64,000 nucleotides of DNA from CBFHWU01 sp965659665 (GTDB taxonomy: Bacteria; Bacteroidota; Bacteroidia; Flavobacteriales; Flavobacteriaceae): NCBI GenBank assembly GCA_965659665.1, contig CBFHWU010000002.1, forward strand, positions 1 through 64,000, read 5' to 3'. The position numbers and the translations under genes are program-made. The notes beneath the pieces were generated by a model. It had not been told where the DNA came from and did no database searches. It saw only the letters and a program-made list of their open reading frames with translations. The stretch's first letter is position 1; every line of letters starts with the position of its first letter. Below, one piece after another: positions 54,890-62,885 of the stretch.

Positions 54890-55108
54890 GATGTAAAATT
54901 TAGTATGGTCCAAAAGTATTGTTTTACTTACAAATAAATGGTAAAAAAAAGTTAATTTTAGATCGTTGATTTTCTATCATAATTATTTACTTTTTTATTT
55001 TTTAATAAATATCATTGAATACACCTTTATGCTTGGTTTTATTATTAACTCTGGCATTGATTGATCATTCCAACACGATCATCCATACGCTTTATTTGTC
55101 CGAAAGTT

Positions 55109-55882
55109 TTATTTGTAAGGAATGGTATTTAGAATATGATTAATGGCCTTTAGTCGAGCTTTGGATTTTTGATTGGCATCAATGATAACCCAAGGAGCCA
55201 GAGTAGTGTTGGTATTTTTAAACATGAAATTTTTATAGCGGCTATACTCATTCCATAGCGCTTGTGCTTTTTCGTCAACAGGGGTCATTTTCCAACGTTT
55301 AAGGGGATTTTTTTTTATTTCTTCAAATCTTGTGGCTTGTTCTTCTTTAGAAATAGAAAAGTAGAATTTGATCAAGAAAGTGTTGGATTGAATGATCATT
55401 TTTTCAAAATCATTTACTTGAGACATAAATATTTGATATTCTTTTTCAGAGCAAAAATTATTGACTGGCTCAACAACTGCTCGATTGTACCAACTTCTAT
55501 CAAAAAATACGATTTCACTTGGTTTTGGTAATTGGTTGATATAACGCTGAAAAAACCATTGTTTTTTTTCATCTTCTGAGGGAATGTTAAGGGCGACTGT
55601 TCGAAAATGTCTTGGATTGATATATTCAGTTATTCTTCTAATTGCCCCTCCTTTTCCTGCGGCGTCTCTACCTTCGAAAAGAACCACTACTTTTTCATCA
55701 TTTTTGATGACCCAATTTTGCAATTTAATGAGCTCTTCTTGGTGTCTTCTGAGTTGAGAAATATAATGGGTTTCTTGTAACGATTTTGTCAGATTTATTT
55801 TCTTATTTTTCAACAGAGAATATAATCCTTCACTGGAGTTTAACAGTCTTAAATCACTATCAGTTAACTTTTTTGGATTCAT
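55109..55882 (-). CDS. ppk2: Polyphosphate kinase 2 family protein (paralog A)
   Basis: 257-aa PPK2 kinase that transfers phosphate between polyphosphate and nucleotides. Walker A is FEGRDAAGKGGAIRRITEYI near residue 65, Walker B IVFFDRSWYNRAVVEPV, and the lid SKEEQATRFEEIKKNPLKRWKMTPVD. Whether it prefers NDPs or NMPs cannot be read without alignment. It follows paralog B after 11 nt, forming a tandem pair. Both lack the duplicated domain of class II enzymes. Confidence 0.9.
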   Translation of the reverse strand: MNPKKLTDSDLRLLNSSEGLYSLLKNKKINLTKSLQETHYISQLRRHQEELIKLQNWVIKNDEKVVVLFEGRDAAGKGGAIRRITEYINPRHFRTVALNIPSEDEKKQWFFQRYINQLPKPSEIVFFDRSWYNRAVVEPVNNFCSEKEYQIFMSQVNDFEKMIIQSNTFLIKFYFSISKEEQATRFEEIKKNPLKRWKMTPVDEKAQALWNEYSRYKNFMFKNTNTTLAPWVIIDANQKSKARLKAINHILNTIPYK

Positions 55883-55893
55883 TTTTTTAAAAA

Positions 55894-56742
55894 TTAAATA
55901 TCAATTTGTACAAGACTTCTGTGATACCGCATCACCACATTAGGATCGGGAAAGAGTGTTACGCCTGAAGCTCCTTTTCCTTCGTAATCAAACAAGGATA
56001 ATACATATCTCATGCTTTCTAATCTAGCTTGTTTTTTACTATTTGTTTTTATGATAATCCATGGACTAAAATTGGTGTGGGTTTTACTAAACATTTGTTC
56101 TTTGTAGTGGGTGTATTGATCCCACATTTCTTGTCCTTTCATATCGACAGGACTAAACTTCCATCGTTTTAAAGGGTTTTTTAGGCGCGCATCAAATCTT
56201 TTTTTTTGTTCTTGTTTAGAAACTGAAAACCAAAACTTTATCATTTTAAGATGGTCTTCATAAAGTAGGTGTTCAAACTCGGGAACTTGAATCATAAATT
56301 TTTCGTATTGTTTTTTGGAACAAAACCCCATTACAGGTTCTACGACAGCTCTGTTATACCAACTTCGGTCAAAAAATACAATCTCTCCGGGGTTAGGAAG
56401 TTTTTTGATGTATCTTCTAAAATACCACTGACCTTTTTCAACTTCGGTCGGTTTCGTCAGTGCTACTACCCTTGACGTTCGAGGATTAAGATGTTCTTTA
56501 AATCGTTTTATGGATCCTCCTTTGCCTGACGCATCCCTTCCTTCAAATAGAATGGCAACTCTATGATGTTTTTGAGCAATCCATTTTTGAAGGTTTACGA
56601 ATTCAGATTGTAACTTAGCTAATTCTATTTCATATTTAATTTTATTTAATGTTTTAGAAATGGAAATATTGTTTTCTTGAGCTAATTCAATTAAATCTTT
56701 TCTTTTTTTTGCTTGCAGTAGGTGGTCAGAATTAAAGTTCAT
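55894..56742 (-). CDS. ppk2: Polyphosphate kinase 2 family protein (paralog B)
   Basis: 282-aa PPK2 with the same architecture as its downstream neighbour: Walker A FEGRDASGKGGSIKRFKEHL, IVFFDRSWYNRAVVEPVMGFC, and SKQEQKKRFDARLKNPLKRWKFSPVD. It carries a C-terminal extension of about 25 residues (GVTLFPDPNVVMRYHRSLVQ) typical of class I NDP-specific PPK2, whereas the downstream copy lacks it. The pair may have split substrates. It starts the two-gene unit. Confidence 0.92.
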   Translation of the reverse strand: MNFNSDHLLQAKKRKDLIELAQENNISISKTLNKIKYEIELAKLQSEFVNLQKWIAQKHHRVAILFEGRDASGKGGSIKRFKEHLNPRTSRVVALTKPTEVEKGQWYFRRYIKKLPNPGEIVFFDRSWYNRAVVEPVMGFCSKKQYEKFMIQVPEFEHLLYEDHLKMIKFWFSVSKQEQKKRFDARLKNPLKRWKFSPVDMKGQEMWDQYTHYKEQMFSKTHTNFSPWIIIKTNSKKQARLESMRYVLSLFDYEGKGASGVTLFPDPNVVMRYHRSLVQIDI

Positions 56743-56900
56743 GAATCTTAATGTTGAATTAAAAATTTAGGACTACTTATTATAAGCTTAAGTAGATAAT
56801 TTGGCAATATAAATTTAGTGATTTATGTTGAAATCAACAATAAAACAAATTGTTATTAGTCTTAATTTATATTTTAATTATTAGTGTAAATTTGATAAAA

Positions 56901-57686
56901 CTAGGGGAGATAAATAGATCCTTTTAGGTACAAAACAGCTTTCCCTTCAATAAGCACACGTTCATCTTCGATTGAACAAGTCAAAGTTCCTTTTCTGTCG
57001 GAGAGTTGATGGGCTACAAAAGTATTTTTATTTAATTTTTTTTGCCAGTACGGAATTAAAGAGGCGTGTGTTGAACCTGTAACTGGATCTTCGACTACGG
57101 AAGCTTGAGCATCAAAAACTCGCGATACAAAGTCAACATGCTTTCCTTTGGCTGTTGGTGCGATACCCAAATAGGGTAATTTTTTCAACACATTAATATC
57201 ATATTCAATCGTTCTTATTTGTTCTTCATTTTTAAAGAGCAGAATCAAATCTCTGCTAGCGGCGGCTTCAATAGGCTTGTGGTTAAAGGCAGAAAATGCC
57301 AATATGGGGATGTGTATATTTTTTGGAGGACGTGAAGGAAAATTCAAGATGATACTTTCTTGCTCGGTTTTTTGAGCCTTCAATAGTCCACTTTTTGAAT
57401 AAAATGATATAACATCTGATTTATAATCAAGATGATAAAATAGTACAAAAGCAGCAGCTAAAGTAGCATGACCACATAAATCAATTTCGCCATGAGGCAT
57501 AAACCAACGAATCTCATACTTTTGCGCTTTTTTAACAAAAAAAGCAGTTTCTGATAAATTATTTTCGGCAGCAATAGCTTGCATGGTCTTATCATCTAAC
57601 CAATAGGGTAGAGGACATACCGCAGCGGGGTTGCCACCAAATACTTTCTCGGTGAAAGCATCAATTTGATAGATACTTAGTATCAT
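56901..57686 (-). CDS. PhzF family isomerase-like protein
   Basis: 261-aa protein of the PhzF (diaminopimelate-epimerase-like fold) family. The conserved start is YQIDAFTEKVFGGNPAAVCP, the catalytic Glu is in NNLSETAFF, GEIDLCGHATLAAAFVLF follows, and DPVTGSTHASLIPYW is the C-terminal repeat of the motif. Members are isomerases of unclear physiological substrate; no phenazine genes are present here. It lies alone between the PPK2 pair and the envelope cluster. Confidence 0.9.
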   Translation of the reverse strand: MILSIYQIDAFTEKVFGGNPAAVCPLPYWLDDKTMQAIAAENNLSETAFFVKKAQKYEIRWFMPHGEIDLCGHATLAAAFVLFYHLDYKSDVISFYSKSGLLKAQKTEQESIILNFPSRPPKNIHIPILAFSAFNHKPIEAAASRDLILLFKNEEQIRTIEYDINVLKKLPYLGIAPTAKGKHVDFVSRVFDAQASVVEDPVTGSTHASLIPYWQKKLNKNTFVAHQLSDRKGTLTCSIEDERVLIEGKAVLYLKGSIYLP

Positions 57687-57770
57687 AATTTTTGTTAAGA
57701 TAAAAAAAAACGATCATTTTGTAAGCTACAATAAAACTTCCACACTATGGGGAAATCTTTTAATGTGTAA

Positions 57771-59030
57771 TCAAAAATATTGTCCAATTCCAAAAACGAT
57801 TCCTCTCGCGGCATTTTTTGAGATACCATACCCATAATCAATTCGAAATATAGCATTAAATATTTTTTTGTGAATCAACCGAATACCTATTCCAGGATAT
57901 ATGCGAATATTATCATGTTCGATAAAGTCATCAAATTTTCCTCCAGGGTTACGCCAACTACCCGCATCAATAAAAACAGTGCTTTGAACGACAAACCAAT
58001 CTTTGTCAATTAAAGTATGCCGATACTCTGTATTTAGCACTATTGATCCCGTTCCACGATCAATGGTATTCCCTACCCCTCTAATATTAATATTGTTGTC
58101 CAACGAAAAAGGGGCAAAAGGAGTTGTTGTATTTGTAGCCAATCCTATTCTAAGACGATTTGCCCAATTACCAAAAAATCCAATACGTTTATAAAAAATA
58201 AAATCATTGAATCCGATTAAAAAATCGGAGAAGTTATGGAGAGAACTTCCGACAGATTCAATATTGAGGTTACTTTTGAAACCACTCAAATACTGGTAAT
58301 GGTATTTTACATTGTCGTAATTGTAAATCAGTTTTATCAAATGCTTATCAGTATGTAATGATTGTGGCACATCAGATCTTACTCCTCCAAAAAGATATTG
58401 GTAGTCTTCGTTAAAAAGATTAAAGCCTAGTTCAATTCTATTTTTTAGATCAAATTGATATAAACCCAATACCTCAAATCCAACATTACTGTATTGATAT
58501 TCGGCGGAGTTGTGTTCAAAAAAAACGGGTTCTTGAGTAGCAAAATCATAATAACTCAGAGATAGTCCAAGCTTAGGACCCAATAAGTAAGGGGCTCTAA
58601 AATGGCATCCAATGGAATTAAAAATATCATGTTGATAAAAACTACCTAATGTGATATTACGTCCTAATAAATTGAATTCTTGTATTCCAATTCGAAATGC
58701 AAATTCATCATTTGATGAGGTAAAAAGATGTGCAAAAGGAATAAGTGTAACGTTTTCTTCCACTATAAAAATTACCTTATAGTTTGCCTTTTGGGTCAAC
58801 AAAACTTGATAATAAGCGTGAGATATCGAAGTAAGTTTTTTTAAGCGAATTAAATCGTCTTCCAAAACTAATGAGTCCAGTATTTTTTTTGGTTGGGAAT
58901 AAATCATTTTTTTTAATAATGCGGACTTGGTTCTTTTATTACCTTGGATCTTGACAACCTCAATTAGAGTATGTTGAGCTGTTCCTAAATAAGTCAATAG
59001 AAATAAAATAAATAGACAATATCGCATCAT
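57771..59030 (-). CDS. BamA/TamA-like outer membrane protein (Omp85 superfamily)
   Basis: 419 aa. Signal peptide (1-18) is followed by one POTRA-like domain (about 20-95; HTLIEVVKIQGNKRTKSALLKKMI) and a beta-barrel to the C-terminal Phe (GIVFGIGQYF). Internal strands alternate polar and aromatic residues, and RGVG lies near 305 as in Omp85 loop 6 motifs. It is smaller than BamA, with a single POTRA, so it is probably a minor Omp85 member rather than the essential assembly factor. It follows the outer-membrane gene at 59054 after 23 nt. Confidence 0.8.
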   Translation of the reverse strand: MMRYCLFILFLLTYLGTAQHTLIEVVKIQGNKRTKSALLKKMIYSQPKKILDSLVLEDDLIRLKKLTSISHAYYQVLLTQKANYKVIFIVEENVTLIPFAHLFTSSNDEFAFRIGIQEFNLLGRNITLGSFYQHDIFNSIGCHFRAPYLLGPKLGLSLSYYDFATQEPVFFEHNSAEYQYSNVGFEVLGLYQFDLKNRIELGFNLFNEDYQYLFGGVRSDVPQSLHTDKHLIKLIYNYDNVKYHYQYLSGFKSNLNIESVGSSLHNFSDFLIGFNDFIFYKRIGFFGNWANRLRIGLATNTTTPFAPFSLDNNINIRGVGNTIDRGTGSIVLNTEYRHTLIDKDWFVVQSTVFIDAGSWRNPGGKFDDFIEHDNIRIYPGIGIRLIHKKIFNAIFRIDYGYGISKNAARGIVFGIGQYF

Positions 59031-59053
59031 TATCCCTGTACCTTTTTTGCAAT

Positions 59054-59935
59054 TTAAAATACGGCGCGCAATCCGATGTTAAACGTTTGTCCTAATCCTG
59101 TATTAGAGCCTCGAACAAAATTGGTATAAAGTATTTCAATATGTAATGCATCGGTGAGCTGGTATTTTGTTCCTCCTCCTAGCGCCGTATAATTTTGTTC
59201 AAAATTGTTTCCAAGAGCTATCCTTTGGAGGTGTTGAGCCAATGCCAATACGGTAAATTTTGAAGAGGGAAAATAGCTTAAAAAGACGCCAGGAGCGAGA
59301 TTCAAGCTATTATTAGCAAAGCTTTCAGATGATTTACCAAAATTCCATTCTGTATTAAGTTCAGTAAACAATTGCCATGCATTGCCCTGAAAGGTATGAT
59401 CGTAAAAAAAGCGATTTTGCCATATAAACCCTTTTTGATCCAAAAACACGCCATTTTCCAATTCATTATCGACCAAAGGAATAAAAAATGAACTTTGAAT
59501 TGAAAAACTAGCTGTCGACGCAAAAGGAACAAATTTTATGGAAGGAGCGATGGAAGTAACCCCAGATCGGGCGGAGTTAGTTTGACCATCAAACTTAAAA
59601 ACGTCTAGGGCATTTCTATCGTTAATCACGTTGGAACGTATTTCTAAAATTAGTCCTAGATTTATTCTTTTCTGCTGACCTACTCCACTGTATACCTCAA
59701 TCGTTGAGGTGAAAAAAGTTTCTCTCGGAATTGTTTCATCTTCAAAAGTTGACTCCGTTTGGGTGTATAAATTATTAAACCACTTTAAATCCCATTGCCC
59801 TTGTCCGACCAGTTTTGATGGGGTATATTGTTGAATATTACTTTTTTGTTGGTGAGCATCTGTTTCAACCCCTTGTGAGGTACCTAGAAACACGGTACTA
59901 AGAAACAGAAATATTAAAGATAATTGGTGGGTCAT
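59054..59935 (-). CDS. Outer membrane beta-barrel-like protein of unknown function
   Basis: 293 aa with an N-terminal signal (1-20, ending near GTSQG). The mature part is rich in alternating-residue beta strands (FAYTASFSIQSSFFIPL-like patterns) and ends in an aromatic residue (GLRAVF), as expected for a small outer-membrane barrel. The family resembles the phenol-degradation MetA-like OMPs only loosely. It lies 5 nt after the DUF547 gene and upstream of the Omp85 gene, so the three are probably one transcript. Confidence 0.68.
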   Translation of the reverse strand: MTHQLSLIFLFLSTVFLGTSQGVETDAHQQKSNIQQYTPSKLVGQGQWDLKWFNNLYTQTESTFEDETIPRETFFTSTIEVYSGVGQQKRINLGLILEIRSNVINDRNALDVFKFDGQTNSARSGVTSIAPSIKFVPFASTASFSIQSSFFIPLVDNELENGVFLDQKGFIWQNRFFYDHTFQGNAWQLFTELNTEWNFGKSSESFANNSLNLAPGVFLSYFPSSKFTVLALAQHLQRIALGNNFEQNYTALGGGTKYQLTDALHIEILYTNFVRGSNTGLGQTFNIGLRAVF

Positions 59936-59940
59936 AAGAT

Positions 59941-60675
59941 TTAATTTGAGGTTTTTTCATGAAATTCATTTAATGACCAATTGTATTGGTGAAATAAAAT
60001 TTTTGTTTTTTGAGGCAATTTTAAATTTCTGTATTGATTTATAAAATCGATCAAACTTTTCCCATTGGAAGTAAAATCGTCGTTATACCATTCAAAAATT
60101 TGGGATACTTTAGCTTTGTTTTTGTTGACGCTCACAAAATCAGGATGATTAATCGTCAGTTGTGTTTGTCTTGTAAGTTGTTCGTCTAATACATGGGGTT
60201 TGTACGCTTGATTGATAATTGGAGGGCAACCTAATCCAGCACAAACCAACACAAAATGAAAACGGGGATCGTAGTTAAATTTTTCAAGGAGTAATTGGTG
60301 TTCGATTTCATTTAAAGTCACCCATTTTTGTCCAATTTCGTGCTTGTCTTCATCAAAAAACCCTGGTTTATCCAAAGGGGAAGATATCGGATAATGGTTT
60401 ACTATGCTCTTGATAACTAAAAGATTGTATCCGTTGATCCAAAATGCTTGATAGTAATTGGGATTATGGACAGACACTTCTATACTTTTGGCCATCTTTA
60501 ATAGAGTAGCTAAGGATTTTTCGTCCTTTTTAATTGCCAAATAGTTTATTCTTCCGTCTTTCACATAACTTTTAAAAAAGTCATCTACTTTTAAAAAATA
60601 AGTATCCAGGTCTTGTGCGTTTACTCCAAACGATAGAAGTAAACATACAATAATAGGTATTCTGTTTATTTTCAT
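59941..60675 (-). CDS. DUF547 secreted protein
   Basis: 244 aa from the ATG at 60675 (MKINRIPIIVCLLLSFGV); another ATG at 60678 adds one Met, and a frame to 60714 is less likely. A signal peptide ends near VNAQ. DUF547 features are visible: AFWINGYNLLVIKSIV, LNEIEHQLLLEKFNYDPRFHFVLVCAGLGCPP. The fold is transglutaminase-like with a conserved Cys-containing GxGCPP, but activity is not established. It is the first gene of the envelope trio. Confidence 0.87.
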   Translation of the reverse strand: MKINRIPIIVCLLLSFGVNAQDLDTYFLKVDDFFKSYVKDGRINYLAIKKDEKSLATLLKMAKSIEVSVHNPNYYQAFWINGYNLLVIKSIVNHYPISSPLDKPGFFDEDKHEIGQKWVTLNEIEHQLLLEKFNYDPRFHFVLVCAGLGCPPIINQAYKPHVLDEQLTRQTQLTINHPDFVSVNKNKAKVSQIFEWYNDDFTSNGKSLIDFINQYRNLKLPQKTKILFHQYNWSLNEFHEKTSN

Positions 60676-60678
60676 CAT

Positions 60679-61031
60679 AGGATGTTGTTTGAAAAAAGCC
60701 AATTCATACCCCAAAAAAAAAGGAATGCGTAAAAACGTTAAGTTGTTGAAAATACATCAGTAGGTTGTTAGATTTTAAAGATAGTTGATTTTTGAAACTA
60801 CACAAATTTTTTTCTATTATTCCATCCGTTTTGATGGGTGATTTAAAGGAATTGAGTCTATTATTTTTTTGTCATCGTCACCATTTTGACATGAGATTAA
60901 TGCATTTAACATAAAAAAAAAATATTTAATTTTTTCGTTCCAACAATTTTTTCGTTCATATTTCTCCGTTAGCGAGCATTATATTCCGTCATTCAAATAT
61001 GTCAAATTACTACTATTTGAGTTTATTTTTT
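60679..61031. other. Gene-free stretch left of the accessory region
   Basis: About 353 bp without a supported gene, AT-rich. It holds a 13-bp direct repeat (AATTTTTTCGTTC at 60928-60940 and 60945-60957). At 60968-60977 lies GTTAGCGAGC, whose minus-strand CGCTAAC resembles an attC R'' box; a GTTAAAT on the minus strand at 60910-60904 fits the R' consensus. These are weak on their own. Confidence 0.45.
60928..60957. repeat. 13-bp direct repeat
   Basis: Two exact copies of AATTTTTTCGTTC separated by 4 bp, in the gene-free stretch beside the cassette-like region. No function is assigned. Confidence 0.7.
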
Positions 61032-61490
61032 CTATGATTGGTCTAAAGTATTATATACACTTACATTCTTTATTAAAGAAGTGGGGTTTTCGAAATTAAA
61101 ACCAATAAAATCATTAAAACATGATGGAGCTGCTGAAATAATCTCATCATTTGAAATGCTAAAACAGCCTCCTCTAGGAGGATTACCACTGCCACTTTCC
61201 GAAAAATATTTTATTGTTGAACTACAATTATTTGTTGCAGTAACCCTGCCGTTAAAAGTCCATTTATTTGTTCCTCCTACAACATGTGTAGAATACATAA
61301 CTTGATTTTGTGATATAGTACGTTGACTAGAAACTTTTTGCCATCATGTATTAGATAAATTTTGTTTGTTCGCATTTTTAATAGCTACATCATATGCAAC
61401 GGTCTTGTATAAGAACAGTAGCAGAGTAAATTTGCTATTACTTTCCGATTGAAAATAAAAATAGCAGAAAAGACGAAACCTTTGGCTTAA
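61032..61490 (-). pseudogene. Broken small secreted-protein gene
   Basis: The minus frame reads continuously from about 61496, with Cys-, Gly- and Ser-rich protein-like sequence (CSSTIKYFSESGSGNPPRGG). A single in-frame TGA at 61346-61344 breaks it before WQKVSSQRTISQNQV, and the only ATG-started open part (88 aa, 61298-61032) lies after that stop. TGG to TGA is a one-base change. No start codon is seen in the 5' part, which runs into the attC-like palindrome. I cannot name a family; it may be a decaying cassette gene. Confidence 0.55.
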
Positions 61491-61531
61491 AACTCTTTAC
61501 TGCTATTTTTTTATATACCTTGTTAGCAAAC
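61395..61531 (-). repeat. attC-like imperfect palindrome 1
   Basis: On the minus strand an outer box GTTTGCTAAC (61531-61522) pairs with GTTGCA (61400-61395), the next segment AAGGTATA pairs loosely with TATACAAG, and an inner stem ATAAAAAAATAGCAG pairs with CTGCTATTTTTAT. The order of outer, inner and loop elements and the length of about 137 bp resemble integron attC sites (R''-L''-L'-R'). No covariance model could be run. Confidence 0.45.
61502..61519 (+). repeat. 18-bp repeat copy 1
   Basis: GCTATTTTTTTATATACC, an exact copy of the 18 bases at 62657-62674 in the same orientation. It forms part of an arm of the attC-like palindrome and is followed by a TTAG-containing box in both places. 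Confidence 0.8.
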
Positions 61532-61541
61532 GTTGTTTTAT

Positions 61542-62243
61542 TTATTCTTTTATGAATTTAATCGTATTTCCATTGACAAATTTTAAAAAATAAAGTCCGT
61601 TAGGGAAATTTATAATATCAATTTGTTCATTGTTAGACATAAATCCTTTTTTAATTTCAACCCCCAAAATATTATAAATTCTATAATTCTCTTTGTTAGT
61701 CAATCCAGAAACTTTAATAAATTCACTTGATGGGTTGGGAAATAATTTAATACTATTCTTTAATTCAAATTCGCTAGTGCTTAGAGCTTGGTTAGTAGAA
61801 CGCTGATATGTAAATCCACCACCAGCACCACCTGATGTCCAAGCAGTTATTTTAGTGTCAATATAAATGTCATCATTTATTAAGTGAAGTACTGCATCAA
61901 CGTTTATTAGACTTTCAGGATTAGATGAATGAGCATTATCCCATGTGTCAAATGTTAATGTGCCTACTCCATCAGCAATAGTACCAATTGCCCACTCTGT
62001 ATCTATCGGACTAGTATAATTGGCATTGTCAAATACAGTTTCTTGTGCAATGTTAAAAATTCCCTTATTATCAGCTCTAGTTAAAATAACGTTGGCTGTA
62101 AGAGCGTCTTGATTTGCTGGTAGTGTCCAATCAGCATAATCTGCTTTTGTCAATGTAATAGTAGGCCCTGTCCATTCAGTTTGACCATATATCTGATTAA
62201 AACTGAAAATAAAAATTGTCACTAAAATGTAAATCTGTTTCAT
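61542..62243 (-). CDS. Secreted protein with T9SS type A sorting domain
   Basis: 233 aa from the ATG at 62243 (MKQIYILVTIFIFSF), with a signal peptide to about QIYGQ. The middle region, GVGTLTFDTWDNAH and DDIYIDTKITAWTSGGAGGGFTYQR, is a beta-rich repeat-like segment seen in T9SS cargo. The C terminus (IKLFPNPSSEFIKVSGL...GLYFLKFVNGNTIKFIKE) is a Por secretion-system sorting domain, removed on export. A frame extends to 62459, but that part is the attC-like palindrome, not coding. The gene is enclosed by inverted 10-bp boxes at 61522-61531 and 62280-62289. Confidence 0.85.
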   Translation of the reverse strand: MKQIYILVTIFIFSFNQIYGQTEWTGPTITLTKADYADWTLPANQDALTANVILTRADNKGIFNIAQETVFDNANYTSPIDTEWAIGTIADGVGTLTFDTWDNAHSSNPESLINVDAVLHLINDDIYIDTKITAWTSGGAGGGFTYQRSTNQALSTSEFELKNSIKLFPNPSSEFIKVSGLTNKENYRIYNILGVEIKKGFMSNNEQIDIINFPNGLYFLKFVNGNTIKFIKE

Positions 62244-62279
62244 TGTGTAAATTTTAATTATTAATATTCTGTTTTTAAT

Positions 62280-62475
62280 GTTTGCTAACGCCCGGCTAAA
62301 CGCAGTGGGGTTCTGGATGTTGAGTTTTTCGAGTTTACTCGATAAAACACAACATACAATAAGCACCTTATCAAATTGTGATTTAGCCATTGATGTGGCA
62401 TCGTTTTCTCTCGATGGGCAGTTAAAGCTGTATGTTAAATTATAGATCATAGCGAGCAATTTGGTTTAGCGGGGC
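62280..62475 (-). repeat. attC-like imperfect palindrome 2
   Basis: On the minus strand GCCCCGCTAAAC (62475-62464) pairs with GTTTAGCCGGGC (62301-62290; 11 of 12 pairs), followed by GTTAGCAAAC (62289-62280). The ends read like attC R'' and L''...L'-R' boxes with a spacer difference. The large centre contains a second hairpin at 62317-62355. Total length about 196 bp. Confidence 0.5.
62317..62355 (+). repeat. Long hairpin inside the attC-like block
   Basis: Arms 62317-62334 and 62337-62355 pair almost completely (18/19 with one offset) around a TT loop; the core TCGAGTTTACTCGA is perfect. It sits in the middle of the larger palindrome and could give a folded single-strand or an RNA hairpin. 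Confidence 0.75.
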
Positions 62476-62560
62476 GATGTAGCACATTTCCAAAGGGACG
62501 GGAGCGCGTCAACGGCGTGCGTAGTAACTTTGGTCAGCTTTTGCTGAATGTGCTACATCG
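62475..62560. repeat. GC-rich three-way-junction palindrome
   Basis: A perfect 14-bp inverted repeat (CGATGTAGCACATT at 62475-62488, AATGTGCTACATCG at 62547-62560) encloses a second stem CCAAAG/CTTTGG (62490-62495 and 62528-62533) and a mini-hairpin CAGCTTTTGCTG (62535-62546). The inside is distinctly more GC-rich than its surroundings. The layout could fold as a three-way junction in DNA or RNA. Confidence 0.75.
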
Positions 62561-62885
62561 GTTAGTATATGAAAAGCAGCGGGCTTTAAGCACTAACTTT
62601 TCGTTTTATAACTGACCTTTATGTTATTATTTATCTTTCCTTTAAGCACCAAAACCGCTATTTTTTTATATACCGCTTAGGTTTGTCTTTTAATAACTTA
62701 GACACTTAAACAGAAAGAATAAAAGAGAGCATTAAGGTTACTATATACGGTGAAGCTTTAGACTTCGACAATATTGATAATCCTCTTTCTTTTCTACTAA
62801 AAATCACGTTCAGTTCTGTGAGACTTTGATCTCGATTTCAAGTTGTTGTGAATTGAGTAGATTATTCTTTCAACAATCAATAGTT
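62476..62885. other. Gene-free stretch between the palindromes and the IS110 remnant
   Basis: Holds the junction palindrome at 62475-62560, and a third palindrome-like block (about 62562-62690) with the second copy of the 18-bp repeat and a 10-bp GTGCTTAAAG repeated twice on the minus strand. Further right, a 37-codon open frame without a start (about 62710-62829) is present. No gene is supported. Confidence 0.6.
62657..62674 (+). repeat. 18-bp repeat copy 2
   Basis: Exact second copy of GCTATTTTTTTATATACC (also at 61502-61519), here followed by GCTTAGG and preceded by the arm of a long imperfect palindrome with 62562-62585. Confidence 0.8.

Noticed and set aside
60850..60980. Third attC-like site at the outer edge of the broken gene
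   Set aside because: Boxes (CGCTAAC, GTTAAAT) fit the consensus, but pairing between them is poor; kept only as a note.
62244..62459. Minus-strand N-terminal extension of the T9SS protein (72 residues)
   Set aside because: It lies wholly inside the attC-like palindrome and precedes a proper signal peptide at 62243; the protein-like look comes from the repeat.
62710..62829. 37-codon open plus frame (TERIKESIKVTIYGEALD...) before the IS110 remnant
   Set aside because: No start codon and no recognisable family; could be a remnant, but too short to call.
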